Notes: generated from the sequence alone by a model not told the origin. A stretch of DNA of 64,000 nucleotides from Pedobacter polaris (GCF_005116505.1 NZ_SWBR01000004.1:186001-250000); one strand, 5' to 3'; shown: positions 1 to 9,486, counted from the stretch's first letter. Program-made: numbers and translations.

Positions 1-1550
1 AAGATGAGTTTACAGTTTCAGACCGTTTAAAATTAACTGCTGGTTTAAGAGCTGAAAGAGCTTCTTATCCAGGTGTTGATGAAATCAGAACACATCCATT
101 GGTTGCTGCTTTAACATTTGCTAAAGGGGAAAAAGTTAATACAGGTACACTGCCTAAAAATAGAATTTTATATTCTCCACGTTTTGGTTTCAACTGGGAT
201 GTAAATGGAGATCGTTCTTTACAGGTGAGAGGTGGTACAGGTATATTTACAGGTAGGGTTCCATTTGTATGGTTGGTAGCTCAATCTGGTGATGCTGGTT
301 TATTGCAGTATACTCAAACATATTCTGGAGCAAACACACCATTCTTTAAACCAAGTATCGCACCTAACTTAACTACTCCTGCACCTCCTGCTGGAACTTC
401 GATTCCAAATCCGATCAGTGCAATGTCTCCAGATTTAAGATTTCCTCAGACTTGGAAATCAAGCTTAGCTGTTGATGCTAAATTGCCATGGGGTATTATT
501 GGTACAATTGAAGGTGTATATGGTAAAGATTTATATGCTGCAGTTGCAAAGAATGTGAATTTAATTGATCCAAATATTGTGGTTACTGGTTACGCAGATA
601 CTAGACCATTTTATCCATCAGCTAGTGCTGCCAAATACATTAACCCATCTTTTAATACAATTGTAATGAGTAATGCAAAAGGTGGTTACAATTGGATGAT
701 AACTGGCCAATTAAGTAAACAATTTAATCAAGGTTTAGGCTTGATGGTTGCTTATACCAAATCAGATCAGCGTAACTACGGTGATGGAGCAGGTGATCAG
801 TTATTAAACTTATGGTCAATACCTCCAACTTCAAACAATCCGAATATACCTTCATTAAGCTATTCGCAGAATTTAAATCCTGATCGCGTTATTGCTTCTG
901 TATCTTACAGAAAAGAATATTTCAAAAACTTGGCAACTTCAATCTCGTTGTTCTATGAAGGCTCTCAACAAGGTAGATTCTCGTATGTTTATTCTGGAGA
1001 TTTTAACCGTGACGGACAATCAGGTAACGATTTATTGTATGTGCCAAAGGATGCATCTGAGATTACATTTAGTGGTAACGTAGTTATTCCTGCTACTTCA
1101 TCTTCTCCTGCTGTAACTTATACACCACAACAGCAAAGTGATTTATTCTTTGCATACGTTGAGCAAGACGACTATTTAAAAACACGTAAAGGTCAATATG
1201 CTGAACGTAATGGTGCTAAATCTCCATGGAGAAATCAAGTAGATTTTAGATTGACCCAAGAGATTTTCAAAAATGTTGGTGCTACTAAAAATACAATTCA
1301 GTTTACAATGGATATCTTTAATGTAGGTAACATGTTGAATAAAGATTGGGGTGCATTTAATTTTGTGAATAGCTCACAAATTTTAGTTCCTCAAAATGTT
1401 ACTGGGACTACTCCAATTAGCGCTACAACCAAACCAACATTCAGATTGGCTACTGCTAATGGTGATATATTGAGAGAAACTTTTGGGACTACTCAAACTA
1501 TCTCATCTACATTCTACATGCAGTTTGGATTACGTTATAACTTTAATTAA
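1..1550 (+). CDS. TonB-dependent receptor, Oar-like, C-terminal part (5' end outside window)
   Basis: The reading frame is open from base 3, so only the C-terminal ~515 residues of an outer-membrane beta-barrel receptor are present. The stretch SPRFGFNWDVNGD followed by LQVRGGTGIFTGR is typical of Oar-like receptors with an N-terminal carboxypeptidase-regulatory-like domain. The protein ends FYMQFGLRYNFN, alternating aromatic residues with a terminal Asn, like a last outer-membrane strand. Such receptors import a ligand with energy from TonB/ExbBD; the ligand cannot be told here because signal peptide, plug and TonB box are missing. A strong hairpin with a T-run follows the stop codon, so transcription ends with this gene. 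The ATG at 99 is internal and not the real start. Confidence 0.88.
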   Translation, partial: DEFTVSDRLKLTAGLRAERASYPGVDEIRTHPLVAALTFAKGEKVNTGTLPKNRILYSPRFGFNWDVNGDRSLQVRGGTGIFTGRVPFVWLVAQSGDAGLLQYTQTYSGANTPFFKPSIAPNLTTPAPPAGTSIPNPISAMSPDLRFPQTWKSSLAVDAKLPWGIIGTIEGVYGKDLYAAVAKNVNLIDPNIVVTGYADTRPFYPSASAAKYINPSFNTIVMSNAKGGYNWMITGQLSKQFNQGLGLMVAYTKSDQRNYGDGAGDQLLNLWSIPPTSNNPNIPSLSYSQNLNPDRVIASVSYRKEYFKNLATSISLFYEGSQQGRFSYVYSGDFNRDGQSGNDLLYVPKDASEITFSGNVVIPATSSSPAVTYTPQQQSDLFFAYVEQDDYLKTRKGQYAERNGAKSPWRNQVDFRLTQEIFKNVGATKNTIQFTMDIFNVGNMLNKDWGAFNFVNSSQILVPQNVTGTTPISATTKPTFRLATANGDILRETFGTTQTISSTFYMQFGLRYNFN

Positions 1551-1572
1551 TAAATAATTAGTATACAGTTTT

Positions 1573-1605
1573 AAATCCTCCTAGGCTACTAGGGGGATTT
1601 TTTTT
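1573..1605 (+). terminator. Rho-independent terminator after the receptor gene
   Basis: A 12-bp stem (aaatcctcctag pairing with ctagggggattt, one G-T pair) with a four-base loop runs into eight T residues, 22 bases after the stop codon at 1550. Confidence 0.85.
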
Positions 1606-1739
1606 GCATTATTGTTAATATAGAAAATAACCCTATCTGTCCTGAAAATGTACCTGTTCGTCCTTAAAATTTATATTTAATAAAAAATTTAAGGAATTTA
1701 ATAATAGATAAGAAATAATCAATTTAAACTTAACCTATT

Positions 1740-3059
1740 ATGAGAATTAGAAGCGCAATAAATTTAAAATCAAGAAAATGGTTTATGAAATTAGAATTAA
1801 AAATTATTAAGAGATCATATGCTCTGGTAATTATTCTAGGGCTATTTTTAACTATTTATTCAGGTTGTAAAAAGTCTGATCAATTCCAACAACCATCGAT
1901 TGACAATGAAACGTTAATAAAATCTAAGCTTATAGCAGCAGGATTTGATCTTTCGCAAGGGTTTAGTAAATATGGTGATAAATATATTGTTGAAAATGAT
2001 ATTTTGTTATCTGTAGAAGAAATAAATAATTTAAGTAAGGAACAAAACGTAATTGATTTATTTAAGAGTGGTATTAATGAAAAATTGAACAATAATGTCA
2101 CGGGATCCAAAGATAAAACAAGTCATTATGTTGGTAATAATTTACTGAGTATAAGTTCAAGCATAAGAACTATATATATTTATATGCCAACTTCTTTTGG
2201 TACTTATATACAAAATTCTTTGGATAGTGCTATTAATAGGTATAATGCGTTAGATTTAGGTTTAGTTTTTAGTAGAACAACGAGCTCAAGTTCTGCAGAT
2301 ATATCAATTAATGCAACTTACATTGATCCTTATGTTGACCCTGATAATGCTTACTTGATGTTAGCTGGTTTCCCTTCTGGTGGTAATCCATATAACCAAA
2401 TTTCAATTAATACTTATTTTTATAATAGCTCATATAATAGAAATGATGCAATTACAAGCTTAGCACATGAAATGGGGCATACTATAGGATTTAGACATAC
2501 TGATTATATGAATAGGGCATTTAGTTGCGGGGTTGTAAAATCTAATAATAATGAAGGGTCAGGGTCTGGGGCTAACCATGTAATAGGGACTCCAGGTGTT
2601 CCAGACATATACACCCCCGGTTCTTTTAATTCATGGATGCTTGCCTGTTCAAATGGTTCCGATAGGCCTTTCACAGAAGCTGATATAGTTTCATTAAAGG
2701 AGGTGTATGGCTATAGAAAGAATATTTATGTAAAACCAGTATATACATTTATAAGCGATGAATCAGGTTCTTCGGGTTATAATGATCATGAGAAGACAAC
2801 TTGGAATACGAATGTGGAATTTTATCAAGATGCAGCCTTGACAATACCTTATACTACGGCTAATTATCTTATGCTTAGCGTGTGGTATGGTCCTCAGAAC
2901 GCTTATTTAGAGAGTAGGATTTTAATACCAAATGGTGTCACTTCATATAATTTGGGTGATTATACAATCGATCTATATTACACTTATGGGACTTTAACAG
3001 CAGATGATAGTACAGGAAACCGATTAAAAAATGGAGGGGGCTATTATGGTCCATATTGA
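1740..3059 (+). CDS. Dual-action HEIGH-type metallopeptidase lipoprotein (M57-like)
   Basis: This is a predicted exported zinc metallopeptidase of about 440 residues. A hydrophobic segment (about residues 28-42) ends in YSGC with Cys43, a lipobox, followed by KKSD, so the protein is probably a lipoprotein. The catalytic motif HEMGHTIGFRH (His243, Glu244, His247, His253), followed by TD, is the extended HExxHxxGxxH metzincin-like site of the Peptidase_M57 family. A later stretch (SWMLACSNG) may carry the Met-turn. The start at 1740 gives a 27-residue lead before the signal core; the ATG at 1785 would give a more usual signal peptide and is equally possible. It stands alone, 190 bases after a terminator. 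The substrate is unknown. Base composition is very AT-rich. Confidence 0.82.
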   Translation: MRIRSAINLKSRKWFMKLELKIIKRSYALVIILGLFLTIYSGCKKSDQFQQPSIDNETLIKSKLIAAGFDLSQGFSKYGDKYIVENDILLSVEEINNLSKEQNVIDLFKSGINEKLNNNVTGSKDKTSHYVGNNLLSISSSIRTIYIYMPTSFGTYIQNSLDSAINRYNALDLGLVFSRTTSSSSADISINATYIDPYVDPDNAYLMLAGFPSGGNPYNQISINTYFYNSSYNRNDAITSLAHEMGHTIGFRHTDYMNRAFSCGVVKSNNNEGSGSGANHVIGTPGVPDIYTPGSFNSWMLACSNGSDRPFTEADIVSLKEVYGYRKNIYVKPVYTFISDESGSSGYNDHEKTTWNTNVEFYQDAALTIPYTTANYLMLSVWYGPQNAYLESRILIPNGVTSYNLGDYTIDLYYTYGTLTADDSTGNRLKNGGGYYGPY

Positions 3060-3424
3060 TTCTTTACATTAATAATGAAACTGTATCAAAAATAAAATCG
3101 ATTCTGGAAAACAGAATTAGATTTATAATCTTAATACAGTGATGTATTAAAATGCGAAAGAGCGACGATTTTATTTTAAAGCTGTCGCTCTTTCTGTCAT
3201 TTACTTTTTAGACGATTTAAATTATAAAAGATTAAACTGCTTAGGTTTGTGGAGAAACGAACTAAGGTGTAAATCTGTAGTATGTGTCCACCTGTAAAGC
3301 TGGAAAGTCATTTTTAAACAGTTCCTTAGTGTAAAATTTAATTTTAGGATTTTTTGCAATAGTGATTTTTGAGTTACCTGTTTTTACACTTATATTTATA
3401 AATTAAATTATTATCTCCTAAATT
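3060..3424. other. Intergenic stretch with one perfect hairpin
   Basis: This 365-base AT-rich gap holds a perfect 11-bp inverted repeat (3156-3166 with 3184-3194, core AGAGCGAC/GTCGCTCT) around a 17-base loop. It lies about 100 bases after the peptidase stop and may be its terminator, although the T-run after it is interrupted (ctgtcatttactttttag). I see no convincing gene or -7 box in the remainder up to the ATG at 3425. Confidence 0.5.
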
Positions 3425-4276
3425 ATGGATCAGAAAATTATAAACCTTTACGAATCCTATACCCATAGCCAATTGAGCAGGAAAGAGTTCATGAAAAAAT
3501 TGGCCATACTAACAGGTAGCACAGCTATGGCTTTAACGGTTTTACCCATGTTAGAGAATAATTATGTTGCAGCTGCAATTTTAAATTATGATGATGTGGA
3601 GACAGAAACCATTACTTATCCAGGTGTGGAAGGTGATATGAAAGCATTTTTAGCCAAACCAAAAGGCAAGAAAAACTTTGGCTGTGTTTTAGTGATTCAT
3701 GAAAATAGGGGCCTAAATCCTCATATTATTGAAGTAACTAAAAGAGTAGCTGCTGAGGGATTTTTAGCATTAGGAGTTGATGCGCTATCTCCATTAGGCG
3801 GTACACCAACTGATGAAGATAAAGGTAGAGAATTGATAGGTAAATTAGATCCTGAAAAAAACCTGCAAAACTATTTAAAAGGTTTAGCCTTTTTAAGAAG
3901 CCATAAAGATGGAAATGGCAAAACTGCCTGTGTTGGCTTTTGTTGGGGAGGGGCAATGGCAAATAAATTAGCTGTTAATGATCCTAAATTAAATGCTGCT
4001 GTTGCTTATTATGGTGCACAGGCAAAAGCTGAAGATGTACCTAAAATTAAAGCAAGCTTAATGCTACATTATGGTGGCTTAGATGAGCGAATTAATGCAG
4101 GTATCCAAGTTTATGAGGCAGCTTTAAAAGAAAGTAAAATTGATTACAAATTATTTATTTACGATGGCGTTAACCATGCCTTTAACAATGATACTTCGCC
4201 AACAAGATATAATGAAACTGCTGCAAAACTAGCGTGGAAAAGAACAATTGATTTATTTAAAGCTAAATTAAGTTAG
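3425..4276 (+). CDS. Dienelactone hydrolase family protein, exported (YghX-like)
   Basis: A 283-residue alpha/beta hydrolase of the dienelactone hydrolase family, whose members cleave lactones or esters with a Cys-Asp-His triad. Visible residues are the GFCWGG elbow with nucleophile Cys173, the HENRGL segment with the conserved Glu, the Asp in GGLDER, and the His in NHAFNND. The N-terminus (about residues 1-50) has a helical lead, SRKEF and a hydrophobic stretch; this arrangement matches the YghX branch, which carries a Tat-like signal, although the second Arg is a Lys here. The protein is therefore probably exported, and its substrate is unknown. It is a single gene followed directly by an interspersed repeat. 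Confidence 0.87.
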   Translation: MDQKIINLYESYTHSQLSRKEFMKKLAILTGSTAMALTVLPMLENNYVAAAILNYDDVETETITYPGVEGDMKAFLAKPKGKKNFGCVLVIHENRGLNPHIIEVTKRVAAEGFLALGVDALSPLGGTPTDEDKGRELIGKLDPEKNLQNYLKGLAFLRSHKDGNGKTACVGFCWGGAMANKLAVNDPKLNAAVAYYGAQAKAEDVPKIKASLMLHYGGLDERINAGIQVYEAALKESKIDYKLFIYDGVNHAFNNDTSPTRYNETAAKLAWKRTIDLFKAKLS

Positions 4277-4282
4277 TGTTTT

Positions 4283-4341
4283 TCATTCCGGGTTTCAGGG
4301 ACTCTATTTAATGGATTCTTCGCTTCGCTCTGAATGACAAA
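4283..4341. repeat. Interspersed palindromic repeat, copy A
   Basis: The unit begins tcattccg and ends TCTGAATGACAAA; the outer ends are inverted (cattc/gaatg). The last 28 bases (4314-4341) are identical to 16739-16766, and an inverted partial copy lies at 39165-39187. It sits just after the dienelactone hydrolase stop codon. Confidence 0.75.
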
Positions 4342-4409
4342 CTAGCTTTGAAATTATCGTTAATTGAGAAGCAACTAAGATTTAAAATGTTGTTAATCGA
4401 ATACCCAGT

Positions 4410-5351
4410 TTAATAACCTCTCTTAAGCGCTATCAAATCTTCTGGTTGTTGACCACTTTGAAATTTATTTACATTTTTTATAAAATGATTTACTTTTCCT
4501 TGAACTTCATTTTCATCACCTCCGCCAGAATGTTGGGTTAATATGACTTGGTCCATATCCCATAATTTGCTATGGCTAGGCAAGGGTTCTATTTCGGTTA
4601 CATCTAATATAGCCCCAGCAATTTTGCCACTGGTTAATGCACTTATTAGCGCACCTTCGTCTGTTGTATTCCCTCTTCCCACATTGGCATATATACTGCC
4701 CTTTTTCATAGCATTTATAAATGTTTCATTTACATAGTTCTCTGCCGAACCTGGTAGCGTATTTATTACTGCATCTGTTTGAGGCAAAATTTTTAACAAA
4801 TCATTAAAGCTATGGATAGTTGCATTCGGATTTTTGCGAGCAACAAGTGTAATGGTACAACCAAAGCCGTTTAACATTTCTTTAGCGGCCAAAGCTATAG
4901 CTCCAGCACCTAGAATCACTATTTTTTTATCGGATATGGATTGTATTTCTTGTCTAATTTTGCCGCCAATCCATTTTTTTTCCACTTGTAATCTTATCAA
5001 GGTATGTATCCCTCTATAAAATGCAATTACACCACCTACAATAGTCTCAGCGCACCTTTGAGCATAAAATGTACCCATATTTGCCACAGGTATATTTAAA
5101 TCGATGGTTTGATATTGGTCAAAACCTGCAGAGTCTAATTGCCAAAATTTTAATTGAGGAAGAGGATTAGATAAGTGTTTTATGGGTAAGTTTCCTAAGA
5201 TGACATCTGCTTCAAGCAAGATTTCTATTAATGCATCTTCAGTTAAATCGTTCTTAAAAAAGAACTCATTGTTTTGCTTAATCCCATTCTTAAGTTGATC
5301 TCTTTCTGCTTTACCAAGTGTGGTGAATACCAGTATTTTCATATCATGCAA
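4410..5351 (-). CDS. D-isomer-specific 2-hydroxyacid dehydrogenase family protein
   Basis: A 313-residue NAD(P)-dependent dehydrogenase of the D-2-hydroxyacid family, which reduces 2-keto acids to D-2-hydroxy acids or the reverse. The Rossmann segment VILGAGAIALAAKEML sits about halfway along. NVGRGNTTDEGAL carries the conserved substrate-binding Arg. DVTEIEPLPSHSKLW gives the Glu, and VILTQHSGG the catalytic His. The N-terminal half is poorly conserved, so the substrate cannot be assigned; phosphoglycerate-like or glyoxylate-like activity are both possible. The ATG at 5351 has AAGG eight bases upstream; an ATG three codons in (5342) is an alternative. It may share a two-way terminator at 5410-5457 with purM, whose 3' end lies upstream. 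Confidence 0.85.
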   Translation of the reverse strand: MHDMKILVFTTLGKAERDQLKNGIKQNNEFFFKNDLTEDALIEILLEADVILGNLPIKHLSNPLPQLKFWQLDSAGFDQYQTIDLNIPVANMGTFYAQRCAETIVGGVIAFYRGIHTLIRLQVEKKWIGGKIRQEIQSISDKKIVILGAGAIALAAKEMLNGFGCTITLVARKNPNATIHSFNDLLKILPQTDAVINTLPGSAENYVNETFINAMKKGSIYANVGRGNTTDEGALISALTSGKIAGAILDVTEIEPLPSHSKLWDMDQVILTQHSGGGDENEVQGKVNHFIKNVNKFQSGQQPEDLIALKRGY

Positions 5352-5409
5352 TTTACCTTTTTATCAAATAACCTGCATTTATGATTTTCTTTTGGAAGCT
5401 GATAGATAA

Positions 5410-5457
5410 AAAAAATCACATGTCAGTCTGAACCTGTCAAAGACCAAGTGATTTTTT
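5410..5457. terminator. Inverted repeat, probable terminator of purM
   Basis: AAAAAATCAC at 5410-5419 pairs with GTGATTTTTT at 5448-5457 around a 28-base loop. Read on the minus strand the stem ends in an A/T-rich run 34 bases after the purM stop, which fits termination; the long loop makes it weaker than the other terminators here. Confidence 0.5.
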
Positions 5458-5490
5458 GAATGAAATAAAATAATTCCTGAATAAAATCAG

Positions 5491-6672
5491 TTATTGATAA
5501 ACGAACGTTCCAAATTCGCTATTGATAGTAACTTGTTTTTGAGTTCCAGTTTCTACATGGCCAATAATTTGTGCATCAATATTAAAGCTTTTAGAAATAG
5601 CAATAATTTCTTCAGCAATAGCAGATGGCACATATAATTCCATTCTATGGCCCATATTAAACACCTTATACATTTCTTCCCAAGTTGTACCAGACTGTTC
5701 TTGTATCAATGCAAATAAAGGCGGAACTGGGAATAAGTTGTTTTTAATTACATGAACATCATTATTAATGAAATGCAAAACTTTAGTTTGCGCACCACCA
5801 CTACAATGAACTAAGCCATGAATATCTTTTCTATATTGATCTAAGATCTTTTTGATCACAGGTGCATAGGTACGGGTAGGAGAAAGGACAAGTTTACCTG
5901 CTGTTATACTTGTATTTTCATCAATTTTAACTTCATCTGTAAGTTTTTTACCACCAGAAAACACCAAGTCTAAAGGTACAGCTGGGTCAAAGCTTTCAGG
6001 ATAAGAATGAGCAACTGATTTTTCGAAAACATCATGCCTTGCAGAGGTTAATCCATTAGAGCCCATGCCGCCATTGTATTCGGTTTCATATGTGGCTTGC
6101 CCATAAGAAGCCAGGCCAACAATTACATCGCCTGCCTGTATGGTATGGTTGCTAATAACTTCCTCTCTTTTAAGGCGACAAGTAACAGTAGAATCTACAA
6201 TAATAGTTCTTACTAAATCGCCAACATCTGCAGTTTCACCACCAGTACTAAAAATAGAAATACCAAGTTCTCTTAGTTCAGCTAAAATTTCTTCTGTTCC
6301 GTTAATAATTGCAGCGATAACTTCGCCAGGTATTAAATTTTTATTGCGACCAATAGTTGAGGATAACAAGATGTTTTCAGTAGCACCAACACAAATCAAA
6401 TCATCTAAATTCATGATGATTGCATCTTGTGCAATACCTTTCCAAACAGAAATATCTCCAGTTTCTTTCCAATAGGTATAAGCTAATGAAGATTTGGTGC
6501 CAGCACCATCAGCATGCATAATATTGCAGTAGTTTTCATCATTGCCTAAAATATCCGGAATGATTTTACAAAATGCCTGTGGGAAGATGCCTTTATCAAT
6601 ATTTTTAATTGCAGCATGCACATCTTCTTTTGATGCAGAAACGCCACGTTGGTTATACCTGTTATCGCTCAT
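5491..6672 (-). CDS. purM: Phosphoribosylformylglycinamidine cyclo-ligase (AIR synthetase)
   Basis: PurM closes the imidazole ring in step five of de novo purine synthesis, turning FGAM plus ATP into AIR in the cytoplasm. The 393-residue protein opens with RYNQRGVSASKEDVHAAI and has the ATP-binding segment IMHADGAGTKSSLAY, followed by DAIIMNLDDLICVGAT, which carries the conserved Asp-rich motif of the PurM superfamily. The later STGGETADVGD segment matches the family as well. It is longer than the ~345-residue proteobacterial enzyme, as is usual for the divergent Bacteroidota version. It is not linked to purL, which lies about 6 kb away. A -7 box TATCTTTG ends seven bases before the ATG, so the message may have almost no leader and no room for a purine riboswitch. 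Confidence 0.93.
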   Translation of the reverse strand: MSDNRYNQRGVSASKEDVHAAIKNIDKGIFPQAFCKIIPDILGNDENYCNIMHADGAGTKSSLAYTYWKETGDISVWKGIAQDAIIMNLDDLICVGATENILLSSTIGRNKNLIPGEVIAAIINGTEEILAELRELGISIFSTGGETADVGDLVRTIIVDSTVTCRLKREEVISNHTIQAGDVIVGLASYGQATYETEYNGGMGSNGLTSARHDVFEKSVAHSYPESFDPAVPLDLVFSGGKKLTDEVKIDENTSITAGKLVLSPTRTYAPVIKKILDQYRKDIHGLVHCSGGAQTKVLHFINNDVHVIKNNLFPVPPLFALIQEQSGTTWEEMYKVFNMGHRMELYVPSAIAEEIIAISKSFNIDAQIIGHVETGTQKQVTINSEFGTFVYQ

Positions 6673-6679
6673 ATTGTTG

Positions 6680-6687
6680 CAAAGATA
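6680..6687 (-). promoter_or_regulatory. -7 box TATCTTTG of purM
   Basis: On the minus strand TATCTTTG matches the Bacteroidota -7 consensus TAnnTTTG. Only seven bases separate it from the ATG. No clear -33 TTG is visible; that region is instead an imperfect tandem repeat (aagctgaaagacta, aagctgaaaaacta). Confidence 0.6.
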
Positions 6688-7013
6688 GCTTTTTAAGCTG
6701 AAAGACTAAAGCTGAAAAACTAAAGATTAGATGACAGCAGAAGATTATTTCAGAACATTTGAAAAGCAAATGCAGTAACATTTTTTAAGATTAGTCGGGC
6801 TTTTTATTTCAAGTCCGCGGCTCTTTCGATAGCTTCCTATCGTATGGACACAAATCTGAAAATCTGACGTCATTCCCGTGCAAACGGAATCCCGAAGGGC
6901 TAATCGTAAAACGTTATGTATGTCTATTCGGCCTTCTATAGCATTAAGATTGCCAGTCGAGCTGGCAATGACGCCATAAACAAAGTCAAATAAAGATGTG
7001 AGTCCGTTTAATT
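6688..7013. repeat. Intergenic stretch with a divergent interspersed-repeat element
   Basis: The space between purM and the glutamine synthetase terminator holds a short tandem duplication (about 6694-6726) and a REP-like element at about 6870-6972 bounded by gtcattcc and caatgac. The element contains a hairpin TTGCCAG (6950-6956) / CTGGCAA (6962-6968). Its ends resemble the repeat copies at 4283 and 16693, but the centre differs. A second small palindrome (CGATAG/CTATCG) lies near 6826-6842. No gene is visible. Confidence 0.55.
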
Positions 7014-7048
7014 TAAATAAAAAAGGCCTCCAAATTATTTGGAGGCCT
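7014..7048 (-). terminator. Rho-independent terminator of glutamine synthetase
   Basis: A 12-bp perfect stem (aggcctccaaat / atttggaggcct) at 7024-7048 is followed on the minus strand by a T-rich run. It lies 24 bases after the stop of the glutamine synthetase gene. Confidence 0.9.
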
Positions 7049-7072
7049 CAACCTTATGGCAAAATGAAAAGC

Positions 7073-9256
7073 CTATTTTAAAAAGAGTAATTCACGGAAT
7101 TTTGGTAATGGCCAAACGCTATCATCAACAATTTGCTCTAATTTATCAACGTGATAACGAATGGTGTCAAAGTAAACTTTAACTTTTTCGTCATAACTAA
7201 TTGCTTTATCACGACTGTCTTCAATTGCATTTGTTTTTTTGCGTTCTTCTAACATCGCATCGATATTAGTTTTAACAATGCCAATATGCTCAGAAAGTGT
7301 ATTGATAATTGCCAATGGAGTTGCAATTGCTTCTTTGCTTAAGCCTAAGTCTTTTAAACCTTTTGCATTCTCAATCAAAATGTTTTGATAAGCAATTGCA
7401 GCTGGTAAAATTTGGCTATTGGTCACGTCGCCCATTACACGAGCTTCGATTTGTAATTTTCTGAAGAAACTTTCTAATAAAATCTCATGACGAGCGTGTA
7501 ACTCACGTTTGCTGAAGATATTAGTTTTAGTAAATAATTCAGTTGATTTATCGCTTACATAAGCATCTAAAGCTTTTGGAGTAGTTTTGATGTTTGATAA
7601 ACCACGTTTAGCAGCTTCATCAGCCCACTCTTGGCTATAACCATTTCCTTCAAAACGGATATCTTTAGATTCTTTAATGTATCTTTTGATAACTGTTAAT
7701 AAAGCAACATCTTTTTTATCGCCTTTTTTAATCAATTTATCTACGTCTACTTTAAATTTAGTTAACTGATCTGCAACGATTGCGTTTAAAACAGTCATTG
7801 GAGCAGAAGAGTTAGCAGAAGAACCTACCGCTCTTAATTCGAATTTGTTACCAGTAAAGGCAAAAGGAGAAGTACGGTTACGATCTGTATTGTCTAAAGT
7901 GATTTGAGGGATTTTAGGAATACCTAACCACAAACCATTATCTTCTTTAGTTTTTTTGCTGATACGAGAATGCTCGATTTCATCTAAAATCTCATCTAAT
8001 TGTTGACCTAAGAAGATAGAGATAATTGCTGGTGGAGCTTCGTTAGCACCTAAACGGTGATCGTTGCTTACTGAAGTAATACTTGCTCTTAATAAATCTG
8101 CATGCTCATAAACAGCTTTAACTGTATTTACGAAGAATGTTAAGAACATTAAGTTGTTTTTAGGCGTTTTTCCAGGAGCTAATAGGTTTTTACCAGTGTC
8201 TGTAATTAACGACCAGTTGTTGTGCTTACCAGAACCATTAATGCCTGCGTACGGTTTTTCGTGTAATAATACTTTGAAGTTATGACGACGAGCAACTTTT
8301 TCCATTAAATCCATCAATAATTGATTGTGATCAATAGCTAAGTTGATTTCTTCGTAAATAGGCGCACACTCAAATTGAGAAGGAGCTACCTCGTTGTGAC
8401 GAGTTTTTAAAGGAATACCTAATTTTAAAGCTTCGTTTTCGAAATCTACCATATAAGCAAATACACGCTCAGGAATAGAACCGAAATAGTGATCTTCTAA
8501 TTGTTGTCCTTTAGCAGACATGTGTCCGAATAAAGTACGACCAGTCATTACTAAATCTGGACGAGCATTAAATAATGCAAGATCTACCAAGAAATATTCT
8601 TGCTCAATACCCAATGAGGCATTTACTTTAGTGATGCTTTTATCGAAATATTGACAAACATCTACTGCAGCTTTATCCATTGCAGCTAATGCTTTTAATA
8701 AAGGTGCTTTATAGTCTAAAGATTCTCCTGTATATGAAATAAATACAGTTGGGATACAAAGTGTTTTACCAGCTTTGCTTTCCATGATAAATGCTGGAGA
8801 AGAAGGGTCCCAAGCTGTGTAACCACGAGCTTCGAAAGTATTACGGATACCACCGTTAGGGAAACTAGAAGCATCTGGTTCTTGTTGAACTAACGCACTT
8901 CCAGCAAATCTTTCAATTGCTCCGTCGCCACTAGGCTCAAAAAACGAATCATGTTTTTCTGCAGTAGAACCAGTTAAAGGTTGAAACCAGTGCGTATAGT
9001 GAGTAGCACCTTTAGCCATTGCCCAAGTTTTCATAGCTGATGCGATTTGGTTAGCATCGTCAGCATTAATTAATTCACCTTGGCCTATAGTAGAGATTAA
9101 TTTTTCGTAAACTTCTTTAGACAAGAAGTCTCTCATCTTTTTCTTATCAAAAACATTCGAACCGTAAAAATCAGAAATTTTTGATGAGGGTGCCTGAACT
9201 TCTGGAGAAATTCTATTTTGCGCCTCTTTTAGAGCAATTGTTCTTAGACTTTTCAT
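7073..9256 (-). CDS. glnN: Glutamine synthetase type III
   Basis: This enzyme joins ammonia to glutamate using ATP and is the main ammonium-assimilation step in the cytoplasm. At 727 residues it has the length of GSIII, far above the ~470 residues of type I. Conserved segments include NGGIRNTFEARGYTAWDPSS near residue 130, the glutamate-binding GINGSGKHNNWS, and RTSPFAFTGNKFELRAVGSS with the ATP/ammonium-site residues. GSIII forms dodecamers and is the usual glutamine synthetase of Bacteroidota. It has its own promoter, with a TTG and -7 box about 30 bases upstream, and a strong terminator, so it is monocistronic. There is no PII or ammonium-transporter gene beside it. The symbol glnN follows Bacteroides usage; glnA is also used. 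Confidence 0.95.
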   Translation of the reverse strand: MKSLRTIALKEAQNRISPEVQAPSSKISDFYGSNVFDKKKMRDFLSKEVYEKLISTIGQGELINADDANQIASAMKTWAMAKGATHYTHWFQPLTGSTAEKHDSFFEPSGDGAIERFAGSALVQQEPDASSFPNGGIRNTFEARGYTAWDPSSPAFIMESKAGKTLCIPTVFISYTGESLDYKAPLLKALAAMDKAAVDVCQYFDKSITKVNASLGIEQEYFLVDLALFNARPDLVMTGRTLFGHMSAKGQQLEDHYFGSIPERVFAYMVDFENEALKLGIPLKTRHNEVAPSQFECAPIYEEINLAIDHNQLLMDLMEKVARRHNFKVLLHEKPYAGINGSGKHNNWSLITDTGKNLLAPGKTPKNNLMFLTFFVNTVKAVYEHADLLRASITSVSNDHRLGANEAPPAIISIFLGQQLDEILDEIEHSRISKKTKEDNGLWLGIPKIPQITLDNTDRNRTSPFAFTGNKFELRAVGSSANSSAPMTVLNAIVADQLTKFKVDVDKLIKKGDKKDVALLTVIKRYIKESKDIRFEGNGYSQEWADEAAKRGLSNIKTTPKALDAYVSDKSTELFTKTNIFSKRELHARHEILLESFFRKLQIEARVMGDVTNSQILPAAIAYQNILIENAKGLKDLGLSKEAIATPLAIINTLSEHIGIVKTNIDAMLEERKKTNAIEDSRDKAISYDEKVKVYFDTIRYHVDKLEQIVDDSVWPLPKFRELLFLK

Positions 9257-9276
9257 TGATTTGTTTAAATTTTATT

Positions 9277-9307
9277 CAAAAATAGAAATTTTTATCAAAT
9301 TTTTCAA
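9277..9307 (-). promoter_or_regulatory. Promoter of the glutamine synthetase gene
   Basis: On the minus strand a TTG (9307-9305), a 20-base spacer and TATTTTTG (9284-9277) match the Bacteroidota -33/-7 arrangement. The ATG follows 20 bases after the box. Confidence 0.6.
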
Positions 9308-9423
9308 TGAAAATTCAAATTTTTAGTAAGTTTTTAATGTTTTTTCTTAAAAATGGCGTAAAAATGGTAAAAATGTTCAAAAATTTAAAAATGTGTAAAA
9401 AATCAATATTTACTCTTTTAAAA

Positions 9424-9431
9424 TATTTTTG
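9424..9431 (+). promoter_or_regulatory. -7 box TATTTTTG of the tonB-like gene
   Basis: TATTTTTG lies 55 bases before the ATG at 9487 in a very AT-rich divergent region. No TTG is seen at the expected -33 distance, so the call rests on the -7 box alone. Confidence 0.4.
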
Positions 9432-9486
9432 AAATTCTTTATGGAATTGTGAAACAACTAACATCATAGTTAAAAAAACTAAAGCT

